Origin: Rhodoferax ferrireducens | Lineage (GTDB): Bacteria; Pseudomonadota; Gammaproteobacteria; Burkholderiales; Burkholderiaceae_C | DNA: 57,192 bases | Reading direction: 5' to 3' | Assembly (NCBI RefSeq): GCF_003347515.1 | Contig: NZ_QEII01000232.1 | Coordinates: 1 to 57,192, forward strand | In this document: positions 18,480-26,922 of the stretch, piece by piece | Position numbering within the stretch: position 1 is the stretch's first letter | Layout: every line of letters begins with the position of its first letter | The notes under the pieces: generated by a model | The model's database searches: none | What the model saw: only the letters and a program-made list of their open reading frames with translations | What the model was told of the DNA's origin: nothing | Made by a program: the position numbers and the translations under genes

Positions 18480-18941
18480 ATGTCTGACGAAAACCTGCAA
18501 CCCACATTCCAAATTCAACGCGTGTACCTGAAGGGCTTGTCGCTGGAGCAACCCAACTCCCCTGCCATCTTTCTGGAACCCGCCTCCCCCACCATCGAGG
18601 TGGCCGTGTCGACGGTGGCCGAGAAGCAGGACGAGCACATTTTCGAGAGCACCGTGACCATCACTGTCACCGCGAAGATCAAGGACAAGGTGGCCTTTCT
18701 GGTGGAGGCCAAGCAGGCCGGTATTTTTGAGGTGCGCAATATCCCGCCAGAGCAGCTGGATGCCCTGCTTGGCATCGGCTGCCCCAACATCGTCTATCCC
18801 TACTTGCGCGCCAATATGGCGGACATCATTACCCGCGCCGGCTTCCCGCCGGTGCATTTGTCGGAAATCAATTTTGAAGTGTTTTACCGGCAGCAACAAA
18901 AATCAACGGCGGCCCAGCCGCAAGAGACCATGTTTGCCTAA
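18480..18941 (+). CDS. secB: SecB protein-export chaperone (probably a second copy)
   Basis: SecB is a tetrameric cytosolic chaperone that keeps preproteins unfolded and hands them to SecA. The 153-residue protein has the full family pattern: [19 protein letters not shown] near the N-terminus, [30 protein letters not shown] and [16 protein letters not shown]. It lies just after the acx terminator and is far from the gpsA/grxC neighbourhood where I expect the main burkholderial secB, so I infer a paralogue. The tail after FYRQQQ is short and ends QETMFA. No promoter of its own is obvious in the 67 bp upstream. Confidence 0.9.
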   Translation: MSDENLQPTFQIQRVYLKGLSLEQPNSPAIFLEPASPTIEVAVSTVAEKQDEHIFESTVTITVTAKIKDKVAFLVEAKQAGIFEVRNIPPEQLDALLGIGCPNIVYPYLRANMADIITRAGFPPVHLSEINFEVFYRQQQKSTAAQPQETMFA

Positions 18942-18998
18942 AGGGGCGACTGCGCTCGCCAGGTCGTCTCCGCCGTCGAGCTGGCGACGTTGCCAATT

Positions 18999-19047
18999 AC
19001 TATAAAAACAATAGCTTCTTACGCAGGAAGTACAAGGGCTAGAGGCC
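18999..19047 (+). repeat. 49-bp interspersed repeat, copy C
   Basis: Ungapped match to copies A, B and D, with ATAGCTTCTTACGC in the centre and CAAGGGCTAGAGGCC at the end. It lies between the convergent secB and dienelactone hydrolase genes. Confidence 0.75.
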
Positions 19048-19081
19048 GAAAACCTATATAAAACTGCGGCGTCACAGGTTC

Positions 19082-19774
19082 TTACGCCAAATGCTGGGTC
19101 AAGAAGGCCAGCGTGCGTTCACGCGCCAGCGCGGCGGCGGTGGCGTCATAGGCGCTGCGATGGTCGCAGTTGAAGCCATGGCTCGCCGGGTACAGGTGCA
19201 CCTGCACGTCAGGGTGCGCGTGTTTGAAAGCCTCCACGCCCGCCAGCGGGATCGAGGGGTCCTGACTGGCGAAATGCGCCAGCACCGGGCAGCGTGGCGT
19301 GCGCGCCACTTCGACGGCGCCGGTCATGCCGCCACCGTAATAAGGCACGGCCGCACTCACCCCTGACAGCGTGCAGGCGGCGCGCCAGACCAGCAAGCCG
19401 CCCCAGCAATAGCCGACCAGGCCGACCTTGGCCGCCCCATTTGCTTGGGCGGCGTAATCGATGGCAGTTTGTATGTCCGGCAGCACGCCGGGTGGGGGCA
19501 AGCCTTCCACGGCGGCTTTCAAAGCCACGCCTGCCGCCACATCGTCCGGGGTGTAACCGAGTTCAACGCCCGGTTTGACACGGTGAAAAGTGGCCGGGGC
19601 CACCGCCAGATAGCCGTCTGCGGCAAAGCCTTCCACCACCGCGCGGATATGCGCATTGACCCCAAAAATTTCCTGCAGTACAACCACCGCCCCTTTGGCC
19701 GGCCCGGCCGGGCGCGCCTCGTAAGCCGGAAAAATGAAGCCATCGGCCGCCGTCAATTCAATGTAATTCGCCAT
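19082..19774 (-). CDS. Dienelactone hydrolase family protein
   Basis: Cytosolic alpha/beta hydrolase of 230 residues with a cysteine nucleophile. The catalytic triad is visible: Cys123 in GYCWGG, Asp172 in FASQDPSIP and His199 in PASHGFNC; the supporting glutamate Glu35 is in VVLQEIFGVN. These positions match the classic ClcD-type enzyme that opens dienelactone to maleylacetate in chloroaromatic breakdown, but many family members have unrelated roles and no aromatic genes are nearby. The start has an AAGAGG ribosome-binding site. It is divergent from an SDR gene and converges on secB. Confidence 0.88.
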   Translation of the reverse strand: MANYIELTAADGFIFPAYEARPAGPAKGAVVVLQEIFGVNAHIRAVVEGFAADGYLAVAPATFHRVKPGVELGYTPDDVAAGVALKAAVEGLPPPGVLPDIQTAIDYAAQANGAAKVGLVGYCWGGLLVWRAACTLSGVSAAVPYYGGGMTGAVEVARTPRCPVLAHFASQDPSIPLAGVEAFKHAHPDVQVHLYPASHGFNCDHRSAYDATAAALARERTLAFLTQHLA

Positions 19775-19933
19775 GTGTTTGCCTCTTGAAGTTATGTTGA
19801 CTCTGGAATTCCCATCATATGAGCCCTGCGCAATATGGTTGATCCGGGGGGCCGATTGTGCTTATCGCGGCTACCATGAACCCCGCTCAAGCGTCTGTTT
19901 TTGCACCGATTTTTTGACCTTGCAGGAAGCACC

Positions 19934-20680
19934 ATGAACCCAACTCTTCTGATCACCGGCGGCTCGCGCGGCATTGGCGCGGCCACCGCCCTGCTGGCCG
20001 CGCAACGCGGTTATGCCGTGGCCGTCAACTACACCGCCAACTCCCTGGCGGCGGACGAGGTGGTGCGGCAGATTCGCGCCAGTGGCGGCAAGGCCATCGC
20101 GGTGCAGGCCGACGTCGGCGTGGAAGCGCAGGTGATGGCAATGTTCGGCACCATCGACGCCAAGCTGGGGCCGCTGACCGCCCTGGTCAACAACGCCGGC
20201 GTGGTCGACGTGGCGGCCCGTGTCGATGAAATGAGCGTGGCGCGGCTCAGGCGCATGTTCGACATCAACGTGCTGGGCAGCTTTTTGTGCGCGCGTGAGG
20301 CTGTCAAGCGCATGAGCACGCGCCATGGCGGCGCGGGTGGTGCGATTGTCAATGTGTCCAGCGTGGCCGCGCGCCTGGGTGGCGCCGGCCAGTATGTCGA
20401 CTACGCCGCCAGCAAGGGGGCTATCGACACCTTCACCGTGGGACTGGCCAAGGAAGTCGCGCTGGAGGGCATTCGCGTCAATGCCGTGCGGCCCGGCATT
20501 ATTGAGACCGACATCCACGCCTCCGGTGGTCAGCCGGACCGGGCCCGCCAGATGGCACCGCTGGTGCCGATGCAGCGCGCCGGCAGTGCGCTGGAGGTGG
20601 CACAGGCGATCATCTGGCTACTCTCAAACGAGTCCAGCTACAGCACCGGGGCGCTGCTGGATGTGGCGGGCGGCCGCTAG
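19934..20680 (+). CDS. Short-chain dehydrogenase/reductase (YgfF-like)
   Basis: NAD(P)-dependent oxidoreductase of 248 residues with a Rossmann fold. The cofactor motif is TGGSRGIG (residues 8-15), followed by NNAG, the catalytic serine in VNVSSVAA, and YxxxK in YVDYAASKGAID. The C-terminus SSYSTGALLDVAGGR is typical of the classical SDR family and closest to YgfF/glucose-dehydrogenase-like members. I chose the ATG at 19934 because GGAAG lies before it and homologues start just before the TGGSRGIG strand. The substrate is unknown. It converges with the following hydrolase gene. Confidence 0.85.
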   Translation: MNPTLLITGGSRGIGAATALLAAQRGYAVAVNYTANSLAADEVVRQIRASGGKAIAVQADVGVEAQVMAMFGTIDAKLGPLTALVNNAGVVDVAARVDEMSVARLRRMFDINVLGSFLCAREAVKRMSTRHGGAGGAIVNVSSVAARLGGAGQYVDYAASKGAIDTFTVGLAKEVALEGIRVNAVRPGIIETDIHASGGQPDRARQMAPLVPMQRAGSALEVAQAIIWLLSNESSYSTGALLDVAGGR

Positions 20681-20708
20681 CGCACGCGGCGGCCAGCTTG
20701 GCGCTTGC

Positions 20709-21602
20709 TCACCCCTGGTCATCGAGAAATGCCGCCACCTCCCGCAGCACCTGCGCGTCCTGGAGAATGCGCCGGTGCCCGAGCCCCTCAGTCGCCAGCA
20801 GCCGCGCACCGGCGATGGCCTGGCTGTAGGCCACGCCATCGGCAAAGCGGTTGATGCTGTCTTGCCGGTCGTGCACCACCAGCGTGGGCTGGTGAATGCG
20901 CGGGCCCACGGCGGCGGGTTCGAACTGCGGCATCAAAATGCCTTCGCGCGCTTCCATGCGCCGCTGCATGGCCGCGCGCGTGACTTCACTGAGGCCAAAT
21001 ACATGGGCAAAAAGCCGGGTGTACTCCAGCGGCGAAGCCGGTGGCGCCAGCAGCACCAGCCGGCGGGTGGCCAGGCCCCGGCTGACCGCATAGGCGCCGG
21101 CATTGGCCGCCAGCGAGTGCGCCACCACCGCGCGCAGCGTGTGGCCTTGCTGCAGCAGCCGCGCGCTCACGTACTCCAGCGCGCGGGCAAACTGCGGCAG
21201 ATTGCTGGTCGCGCCCTGGCTGCGGCCGTGCGCGGGCATTTCAACCATGACCGGCTGCAGGCCACGCGCGCTCAGCGCGTCGGCCAGCGCCAGCATCTGG
21301 CCGGCGTGCCCGCCCCAGCCATGCGCCAGCAACACCACCGGTCTTTGCGCGGCGAGCGGGCGCGAGTACAGCGTCAGGCTGGTGTTTTCAAACGGCCAGG
21401 CTTCCATCTGCCAGTCGGGGCTCCAGCTTCTGCGGCGGTGCAGCCACTTGGGCGGCAGCGGTGTGCCAAACAGCCGGTAGGCTGCGCGCACGGCCAGCGC
21501 TGGCCAGACGTGCTGCGAGGCACCCAACCCCCAGCGGAAGACCCGCGTGATGGGGCTGGCGTTGTAATAGGCCGAGGTGGCCTGCAGGGATGTGCGTGTC
21601 AT
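20709..21602 (-). CDS. Alpha/beta hydrolase
   Basis: Alpha/beta-hydrolase fold protein of 297 residues. The oxyanion region VVLLAHGWGGHAGQM, the nucleophile elbow (AHSLAANAG, an A-H-S-x-A variant of GxSxG), an aspartate in VVHDRQDSINRF and a histidine in EGLGHRRIL make up the triad. The substitution of the first elbow glycine by alanine is a mild oddity. I chose the ATG at 21600-21602 (MTRTSLQA), since the longer start at 21647 overlaps a small upstream reading frame. It lies downstream of the tetR gene and its operator and is probably under that regulator. Esterase or lipase activity is the likely chemistry. Confidence 0.8.
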   Translation of the reverse strand: MTRTSLQATSAYYNASPITRVFRWGLGASQHVWPALAVRAAYRLFGTPLPPKWLHRRRSWSPDWQMEAWPFENTSLTLYSRPLAAQRPVVLLAHGWGGHAGQMLALADALSARGLQPVMVEMPAHGRSQGATSNLPQFARALEYVSARLLQQGHTLRAVVAHSLAANAGAYAVSRGLATRRLVLLAPPASPLEYTRLFAHVFGLSEVTRAAMQRRMEAREGILMPQFEPAAVGPRIHQPTLVVHDRQDSINRFADGVAYSQAIAGARLLATEGLGHRRILQDAQVLREVAAFLDDQG

Positions 21603-21624
21603 GGCGTCTTTCGTTTTCCACGTG

Positions 21625-21738
21625 TCAGTACCAAATCCAGTCTTCATTGCTGCGCGGCAAACCGCGCAGCGAATCCAGACCCGCCATCACGACGCGAACG
21701 CCGACCAGCAACCCCAAAGCGATCATCAGAATCAACAT
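21625..21738 (-). CDS. Putative 37-residue single-pass membrane peptide
   Basis: A short open frame starting MLILMIALGLLVGVRVVMAG and ending WIWY. The first 19 residues form one hydrophobic helix, followed by a basic and then acidic tail (DSLRGLPRSNEDW). It has an AAGGGAAA ribosome-binding site and lies between the TetR operator and the hydrolase gene, 22 bp before the hydrolase start, so it would be the first gene of the regulated transcript. It is too small to identify by reading alone. The alternative is non-coding leader sequence. Confidence 0.5.
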   Translation of the reverse strand: MLILMIALGLLVGVRVVMAGLDSLRGLPRSNEDWIWY

Positions 21739-21750
21739 GATTTCCCTTTC

Positions 21751-21768
21751 TTCGCACGATCGTGCGAA
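21751..21768. promoter_or_regulatory. TetR-family operator, site 1 (perfect 18-bp palindrome)
   Basis: TTCGCACGATCGTGCGAA, a perfect palindrome, lies 13 bp before the 37-residue frame and downstream of tetR. A close copy with two differences precedes tetR itself. The pair strongly suggests that the neighbouring TetR protein controls both its own gene and the hydrolase transcript. Confidence 0.75.
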
Positions 21769-21822
21769 ATTAGAACAAACAAGCACACAAAAAATCTCTC
21801 CCTGCTCCCCTCACGTAGCGAC

Positions 21823-22425
21823 TCAAGCCTGGTAGCTTTTGATCAGGCGCTGCCAGGACGCCTGCGCACGTTCTGCCGCGCTTCGGTCGCGCAGAAAACG
21901 GGCATCGTGCAACAGCCCGATCGACAGATTGCTGATTTCGCCCACGAGCTGATCGGCATCGGTGTCCGCCTGCAGATGGCCGAGCTCGACCGCCTGCAGC
22001 ACGGTGCGCCGCAGCGCGGCACGCCAGCGCGTCACTTCCTGCAGCAGGGTGTCGCGCAGCTCGCCTTCGCGGTCGTCCAGTTCAAACGCGCCCGCCGTGT
22101 AGATACAGCCCGACTTGGCTTCGACATCGCGCATGCGCACGATCCAGCGCTGCACAATCGTGTCCAGCCGCGGCAAGCCCTTGGGCTGCTGCATGGCGGG
22201 CACAAACACATCGGCCAGGAAGCGCCGGCCAAACTCTTCAATGACCGCTTTTTGCAAGGCCTCACGCGAGCCGATGCGCGAGAACACGCCGCTCTTGGAC
22301 AGGCCAATGCGGTCCGCCACCGCCCGCAGCGTGATCGCCTCCAGGCCTTCTGCCGACGCGAGATCAATCCCCGCGCCGATGATGGCGGTACGGGTCATCT
22401 CGCTTTTCTGGGTCTTGGCATCCAT
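21823..22425 (-). CDS. TetR family transcriptional regulator
   Basis: DNA-binding repressor of 200 residues. The N-terminal helix-turn-helix (about residues 28-52) reads ITLRAVADRIGLSKSGVFSR, followed by the typical connecting helix with GSREALQKAVIEEF. The C-terminal ligand domain (TetR_C family with GCIYTAGAFELDDREG) is common in proteobacterial regulators of lipid or aromatic metabolism. It lies 72 bp after an SDR gene and is flanked by two matching palindromes at 21751-21768 and 22435-22452, indicating autorepression. The ligand is unknown. Confidence 0.9.
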   Translation of the reverse strand: MDAKTQKSEMTRTAIIGAGIDLASAEGLEAITLRAVADRIGLSKSGVFSRIGSREALQKAVIEEFGRRFLADVFVPAMQQPKGLPRLDTIVQRWIVRMRDVEAKSGCIYTAGAFELDDREGELRDTLLQEVTRWRAALRRTVLQAVELGHLQADTDADQLVGEISNLSIGLLHDARFLRDRSAAERAQASWQRLIKSYQA

Positions 22426-22434
22426 GCGGCAATA

Positions 22435-22452
22435 TTAGCACGATTGTGCGAA
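22435..22452. promoter_or_regulatory. TetR-family operator, site 2 (tetR promoter)
   Basis: TTAGCACGATTGTGCGAA matches site 1 at 16 of 18 positions and lies 10 bp upstream of the tetR start codon. Confidence 0.7.
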
Positions 22453-22497
22453 ATTACAAATACGGCGTGATTTCTGGCGACACGGACGCAGTCACGC

Positions 22498-23292
22498 TCA
22501 GGCAATCGTTTCGACCACACCCCCATCGACCCGCAGGGCCGCGCCAGTGGTGGCCGAGGCCTGTGGCGAGGCGGCGTAGACGACCATATTGGCCACCTCT
22601 TCCACCGTCGCCGCGCGCTGAATGAGGGAGCTGGGGCGGTGCTTCATCACAAAGGCCGCCGCCGTGTCTTCCATGGACAGGCCCGAGGCCTGCTGCTCGT
22701 CCTTCAGCATGGCTTCGAGGCCATCCGACAAGGTCGGGCCGGGCAGGATGGCGTTGACGGTGACACCGGTGCCGGCAACACGCTTGGCCAGGCCGCGTGA
22801 AATCGATAGCACGGCGGTCTTGGTGAAACCGTAGTGGATCATGTCGGCCGGAATGTTCAGCGCCGACTCCGAGGACAGAAACAGGACACGACCCCACTGA
22901 CGCTGCACCATGCCGGGCAGATAAGCGCGTGACAGCCGCACCCCCGACATGACATTGACTTCGAAAAAGCGCGTCCATTCGGCGTCCGGAATCTCGAAGA
23001 AGTCCTGCGGCCCGTAAACGCCGACGTTATTGACCAGGATGTCGGCCGAGGGCTCAGCCGCCAGCAAGGCCGCGCAGCCCGCGGCCGAGCCGACGTCGGC
23101 GGCTACGCCGCGGAGCTTCGCGTCGGCTACCTCCAAACGCAGCTTGGCCAGCGCAGCGTCGACGGCGGCCTCTGCGCGGCCATTCAGCACCACCGCGGCG
23201 CCGGCCTGCGCCAGGCCTTTGGCGATGGCGTAACCAATGCCGGCGGTGGAGCCGGTGACGATGGCGGTCTTGCCGGAGAGATCGATTTTCAT
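22498..23292 (-). CDS. Short-chain dehydrogenase/reductase
   Basis: NAD(P)-dependent SDR of 264 residues. The cofactor motif TGSTAGIG (14-21), then VNNVGVYG (a variant NNxG), the catalytic serine in LFLSSESALN and YxxxK in HYGFTKTAVL are all visible. Two positions differ from the commonest form (NNVG and YGFTK) but remain functional in the family. The C-terminus STTGAALRVDGG is typical. It follows the GDSL esterase gene by 39 bp and precedes tetR, so MFS-esterase-SDR probably form an operon. The substrate is unknown. Confidence 0.86.
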   Translation of the reverse strand: MKIDLSGKTAIVTGSTAGIGYAIAKGLAQAGAAVVLNGRAEAAVDAALAKLRLEVADAKLRGVAADVGSAAGCAALLAAEPSADILVNNVGVYGPQDFFEIPDAEWTRFFEVNVMSGVRLSRAYLPGMVQRQWGRVLFLSSESALNIPADMIHYGFTKTAVLSISRGLAKRVAGTGVTVNAILPGPTLSDGLEAMLKDEQQASGLSMEDTAAAFVMKHRPSSLIQRAATVEEVANMVVYAASPQASATTGAALRVDGGVVETIA

Positions 23293-23331
23293 GAGGAAGG
23301 TCCTTTTTTGATGACGATGAGAGGTGCGCGT

Positions 23332-24618
23332 TCAGCGCGCGAAAAGTGCGTCCAGATCGACGGCGTCGGCCATCGCCTGGTTGCCGCGATCCCCGGGATG
23401 CAGGTGGTCGCCCGAGTCGAATTCAGGCTTCAGCCGGGCCGGATGCGCCGGGTCTCTGGCCAGCGCGTCGAAGTCGATCACTGTATCGAATTCACCGCTG
23501 CGGCGTATCCAGGCGTTGATTTGCTGGCGCAGCCGGTCCTTGTCGGCATGGTAATAATTGTCCAGCGGCGTGCCGGCCAAGGCGCCCTCGAACGGCGTCA
23601 GCGTGGCGCCGACGACCTGCACGCCACGGCTATGCGCACGCGCGATCAGCTGGCGATAACCGGCAATCAGCGCGTCGGCCGACGGCCGGATGCCTTGTGG
23701 GTCGAACGCCGTGCCGGGCCAGCTGATGTCGTTGATGCCCAGGAGGACCACGACGCTCTTGACCCGAGGCTGACTCAACACGTCCCGGTCAAAGCGCGCC
23801 AATGCATTGACTCCCATACGGTCGCCGAGCAGGCGGGCACCCGAGATGCCGGCGTTGAGCACCGCCACGTTTTTAGGCGCCAGGCGGGCCGCCAGGAAGT
23901 CGGGCCAGCGCGTATTGGCGTCGACGGTTGCACCGTTGCCGTCGGTGGTCGAGTCGCCGAGCACCACCACGGTCTTGGCAGGGGTTGGGGTTTCAACCTG
24001 GATGCCGCTCAGGAAGATGCGGGCGCCGGTGCTGTTGTCGGTCTGGAGGCGCGGGGCCGCAACCTGATTGCCCGGCACCAGGTAAGCGGTCTGGCGACCA
24101 TCCCAATGGAAGGTGCTGGCCTGTGTCTGGTCCGGCAGGAAAAGGCTGACCGCCACGCTGGCCAGGGGCGTGACCGCCAGATCGACCGGATCGCTGACCA
24201 GCGGCGCGCCCGGCGGCACGATGGCCGAAGTTTTGCCGCCGAAGGTGATCGGCCGATCCGTGCCGGGCTTGGTGGCCGACCCTGTGCCGGCCAGCGCGAC
24301 ATGCGCCGCGCCGATGCGCAGCGGCTGCTTGCCGTACTCGTTGGAGAAGACGATGCGGATGCGCTGGCCGCCCAGGCTGATGCGGGCGACTTGGCGCAGG
24401 GTCTGGTTCTGCAGCGTGGCCGGGATGTTGGTGGGGAAGGCGAAGTCCGGCCCCCAGGTCGGTTGCGGGCTGGCGGCCCAGGAACCGATCCAGGCGCTGG
24501 CCTCGGCCGCGTTCACACCTGCCGGCACGGCCAGCGAGGCCGCCAGCGCGACGGCCATGAAGCGATGGCGCCAGGCCAGGCGGTGATCAACGGAGCGGGT
24601 AACAGGCTTGCTTGTCAT
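23332..24618 (-). CDS. Secreted SGNH/GDSL-family esterase or lipase
   Basis: Exported hydrolase of 428 residues. The N-terminus has an arginine-rich start and a hydrophobic signal segment FMAVALAASLAVPAGVNAAEA. The four SGNH blocks are visible: VVVLGDSTTDGNG (nucleophile serine), a glycine in GISGARLLG, VLLGINDIS (asparagine), and GDHLHPGDRGN (aspartate and histidine). About 200 residues precede the catalytic domain and contain a beta-rich region (IRIVFSNEYGKQPLRIGAAH), as in secreted carbohydrate or polymer esterases. The ATG at 24616-24618 is chosen for its signal peptide; the frame is open further upstream but overlaps the MFS gene. It sits between MFS and SDR genes. Confidence 0.85.
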   Translation of the reverse strand: MTSKPVTRSVDHRLAWRHRFMAVALAASLAVPAGVNAAEASAWIGSWAASPQPTWGPDFAFPTNIPATLQNQTLRQVARISLGGQRIRIVFSNEYGKQPLRIGAAHVALAGTGSATKPGTDRPITFGGKTSAIVPPGAPLVSDPVDLAVTPLASVAVSLFLPDQTQASTFHWDGRQTAYLVPGNQVAAPRLQTDNSTGARIFLSGIQVETPTPAKTVVVLGDSTTDGNGATVDANTRWPDFLAARLAPKNVAVLNAGISGARLLGDRMGVNALARFDRDVLSQPRVKSVVVLLGINDISWPGTAFDPQGIRPSADALIAGYRQLIARAHSRGVQVVGATLTPFEGALAGTPLDNYYHADKDRLRQQINAWIRRSGEFDTVIDFDALARDPAHPARLKPEFDSGDHLHPGDRGNQAMADAVDLDALFAR

Positions 24619-24637
24619 AAGGATTCCTTTTCTTTGG

Positions 24638-25828
24638 TTAATTGGTTTCAGCGAGCACTTGGCCCTGACCAGGATGGCGCGGCCCCGGTTCCAGCCGGAG
24701 GGCCAGCAAGGCCACAGCGAAAGCCCCAAGCGGCAGCAGCGCCGCCACCCAGGTGATGGCGCCGAGACCGGGGCCATACGCGATGACGATGCCGCCCAGC
24801 CAGGCGCCAAGGGCATTGCCCAGGTTGAAAGCGGCAATGTTGAAACTCGAGGCCAGGCTCTGGCCCGCGCCCTGCGCCTTGTCCAGCACCCACATCTGCA
24901 GCGGTGCCACGGTGGCGAAGGCGGCGGCGCCCAGCAGGCCGACAAAGATGACGGCCAACACCCGGCTGTGCAGCGCCAACGTCATCAGCCCGAGCACAGC
25001 CGCCAGCACGATCAGGCTGCCGAGCACGGTCGGCACCAGATGGCGATCGGCCAGCCGGCCGCCCAGCAGATTGCCCCCGACCAGACCCCCTCCAAACACC
25101 AGCAGGATCGGCGACACCGCCGCCGCCTCAAAGCCAACCCGCTGCGTCAACAAGGGGGCGATATAGGTGAAGACCGCGAAGACACCGGCATAACCCAGCA
25201 CGGTCGTCAGCAGGCCGAGCAGCACCGGGCGGCGCGCCATGGCGGCCAGATCGGCACGCCAGTCAGCGGCTTGCGGTGCCGTCGGGTCGCGCGGTACAAA
25301 GTAGCCGATGACGACGAGCGCGACCAGGCCGATGCCGGCCACCGCCCAGAAGGTGGTGCGCCAGCCAAACGCCTGGCCCAGCCAAGTGCCAAAGGGCACG
25401 CCCAGGATGTTGGCCACCGTCAGGCCGGTGAACATCAGGGCAATGGCGGAGGCACGCTTGTGCGGCGCCACCAGGCCGGTGGCGACTACGGAGCCGACGC
25501 CGAAGAAGGTGCCGTGGGCCAACGCGGTCAGCACCCGGGCCGCCATCAGGAGACCATAGCCAGGCGCCAGGGCGCAGGCGGCGTTGCCCAGTGTGAAGAT
25601 CACCATCAGGCCCAGCAGCACCGACTTGCGCGACCAGCGCCCGGTCATCGCCGTCAGCAGCGGAGCCCCGACGACGACCCCCAGCGCGTAGCCGGAGATC
25701 AGCCAGCCGGCCGCCTGGATCGAGACGCCAAACTCGGCGCCCACCTCCAGCAGCAAGCCCATGATGACAAACTCGGTGACCCCGATGCCGAAGGCACCGG
25801 CGGTGAGAGCGTAAAGCGCAATTGGCAT
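24638..25828 (-). CDS. MFS transporter (AraJ/YdhP-like exporter)
   Basis: Twelve-helix major facilitator of 396 residues in the inner membrane. The first helix reads MPIALYALTAGAFGIGVTEF, a hallmark of the sugar-efflux/drug-exporter group that includes AraJ. The loop 2-3 signature GRWSRKSVLLGL and the motif GTFFGVGSVVATGLV follow. The ATG at 25826-25828 follows AGGAG. It is divergent from a LysR gene with repeated TGTGAATTCA words between them, so it is the likely LysR target. The substrate is unknown; efflux of small sugars or drugs is usual for the family. Confidence 0.87.
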   Translation of the reverse strand: MPIALYALTAGAFGIGVTEFVIMGLLLEVGAEFGVSIQAAGWLISGYALGVVVGAPLLTAMTGRWSRKSVLLGLMVIFTLGNAACALAPGYGLLMAARVLTALAHGTFFGVGSVVATGLVAPHKRASAIALMFTGLTVANILGVPFGTWLGQAFGWRTTFWAVAGIGLVALVVIGYFVPRDPTAPQAADWRADLAAMARRPVLLGLLTTVLGYAGVFAVFTYIAPLLTQRVGFEAAAVSPILLVFGGGLVGGNLLGGRLADRHLVPTVLGSLIVLAAVLGLMTLALHSRVLAVIFVGLLGAAAFATVAPLQMWVLDKAQGAGQSLASSFNIAAFNLGNALGAWLGGIVIAYGPGLGAITWVAALLPLGAFAVALLALRLEPGPRHPGQGQVLAETN

Positions 25829-25840
25829 GTGTCCATCTCC

Positions 25841-25929
25841 TGTGAATTCAAATACGATTGGTAAATTGATTGTGAATTCAAAACAATTAATGCGATAGAC
25901 TGGCCAGTGGCACAACACTTGTGAGTTCA
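25841..25929. promoter_or_regulatory. Three copies of a TGTGAATTCA-like word between MFS and lysR
   Basis: TGTGAATTCA occurs at 25841-25850 and 25871-25880 (30 bp apart, about three helical turns), and TGTGAGTTCA at 25920-25929. They fill the 108-bp gap between the divergent MFS and LysR genes. LysR-family tetramers usually bind several such sites. Confidence 0.55.
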
Positions 25930-25936
25930 CTTCAAT

Positions 25937-26839
25937 ATGGCGCGTCTGGAAGTCAATCGATCGGGCGAAATGGAGGTCTTTGTCCGCGTGGTCGAGCTCG
26001 GCGGCTTCTCCGCCGCCGCGCGCGCCTTCGGCATGACGCCGTCGGCAGTCAGCAAGCTGGTCGGCCGGCTCGAGAGCCGGCTGGCGGTACGGCTGCTCAA
26101 TCGTTCGACCCGGCAGGTTCAGCTCACCCCCGAGGGCTGTGTGTTTTACGAGCGCAGCGTCAAGGTGCTGGCCGACCTGGAAGAAGCGGAGCGCGGCGCC
26201 GCCACCAACGATGCGCCGCGGGGCCGTCTGAGCGTGAACGCCAACGTGGCGTTTGGCGAACACATCCTGCTGCCGCTGGTGCCCGAGTTCCTGGCCCGGC
26301 ATCCCGACATCACGCTCGACATCGTGCTGACCGACGAGGTGATCGACCTGCTCGGATTGCGCACGGACGTGGCGGTGCGCGCCGGCCCGCTGAAGAGTTC
26401 GACGCTGCTGGCACGCAAGCTGGGCGAAACACGCATGCTCATCGTGGCGGCGCCCGCCTACCTGGCGCGCCACGGCGTGCCCAGCCAGGCCTCCGACTTG
26501 GCCTTGCACAACCGGCTGGGCTTCAACTATGCGCGGGCCATGGAGGGCTGGCCGCTGCTTGAGAACGGCCACACCCTTTACGTGGCGACCAACGGCAATG
26601 CCCAGGTCAGCGATGGCGAAGCCCTGCGGCGCCTGGTGCTGGCCGGGCTCGGGCTGGCGCGGCTGGCGGCGTTTCAGGTCAAAGACGACCTGGCGGCCGG
26701 ACGCCTCAAGACCGTGCTGGAAGACTGCAATCCGGGCGATGCCGAGAAAGTCCATGCGGTCTTCCTCGGACAAGGCGGCTACCTGCCGTCGCGCGTGCGC
26801 GCCCTGCTCGACTTTCTGGTGGAGAAAGTCCGTCTTTGA
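25937..26839 (+). CDS. LysR family transcriptional regulator
   Basis: LysR-type regulator of 300 residues. The N-terminal winged helix (about 12-70) reads VFVRVVELGGFSAAARAFGM then PSAVSKLVGRLESRLAVRLL, the classic family pattern. The effector-binding domain begins near residue 95 (GRLSVNANVAFGEHILLPLV) and is complete. It is divergent from the MFS-esterase-SDR operon and separated by three operator-like words, so it probably controls that operon and itself. It is unlike the LysR near 39.6 kb, which is of the GbpR type. The ligand is unknown. Confidence 0.92.
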   Translation: MARLEVNRSGEMEVFVRVVELGGFSAAARAFGMTPSAVSKLVGRLESRLAVRLLNRSTRQVQLTPEGCVFYERSVKVLADLEEAERGAATNDAPRGRLSVNANVAFGEHILLPLVPEFLARHPDITLDIVLTDEVIDLLGLRTDVAVRAGPLKSSTLLARKLGETRMLIVAAPAYLARHGVPSQASDLALHNRLGFNYARAMEGWPLLENGHTLYVATNGNAQVSDGEALRRLVLAGLGLARLAAFQVKDDLAAGRLKTVLEDCNPGDAEKVHAVFLGQGGYLPSRVRALLDFLVEKVRL

Positions 26840-26922
26840 ACACACGGCGAATGCCGGACAATTGCGCTCCCGCTGTGGCAGCCTCTTAACTGCTGCCTGA
26901 CGAACTTACCGAGAAAATTTCC

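Noticed and set aside
24619..24945. Longer N-terminus for the GDSL esterase
   Set aside because: Overlaps the MFS gene in another phase and would bury the signal peptide.
25829..26845. Longer N-terminus for the MFS transporter extending opposite lysR
   Set aside because: Reads through the complement of the LysR gene; the start at 25828 has a ribosome-binding site and a normal first helix.
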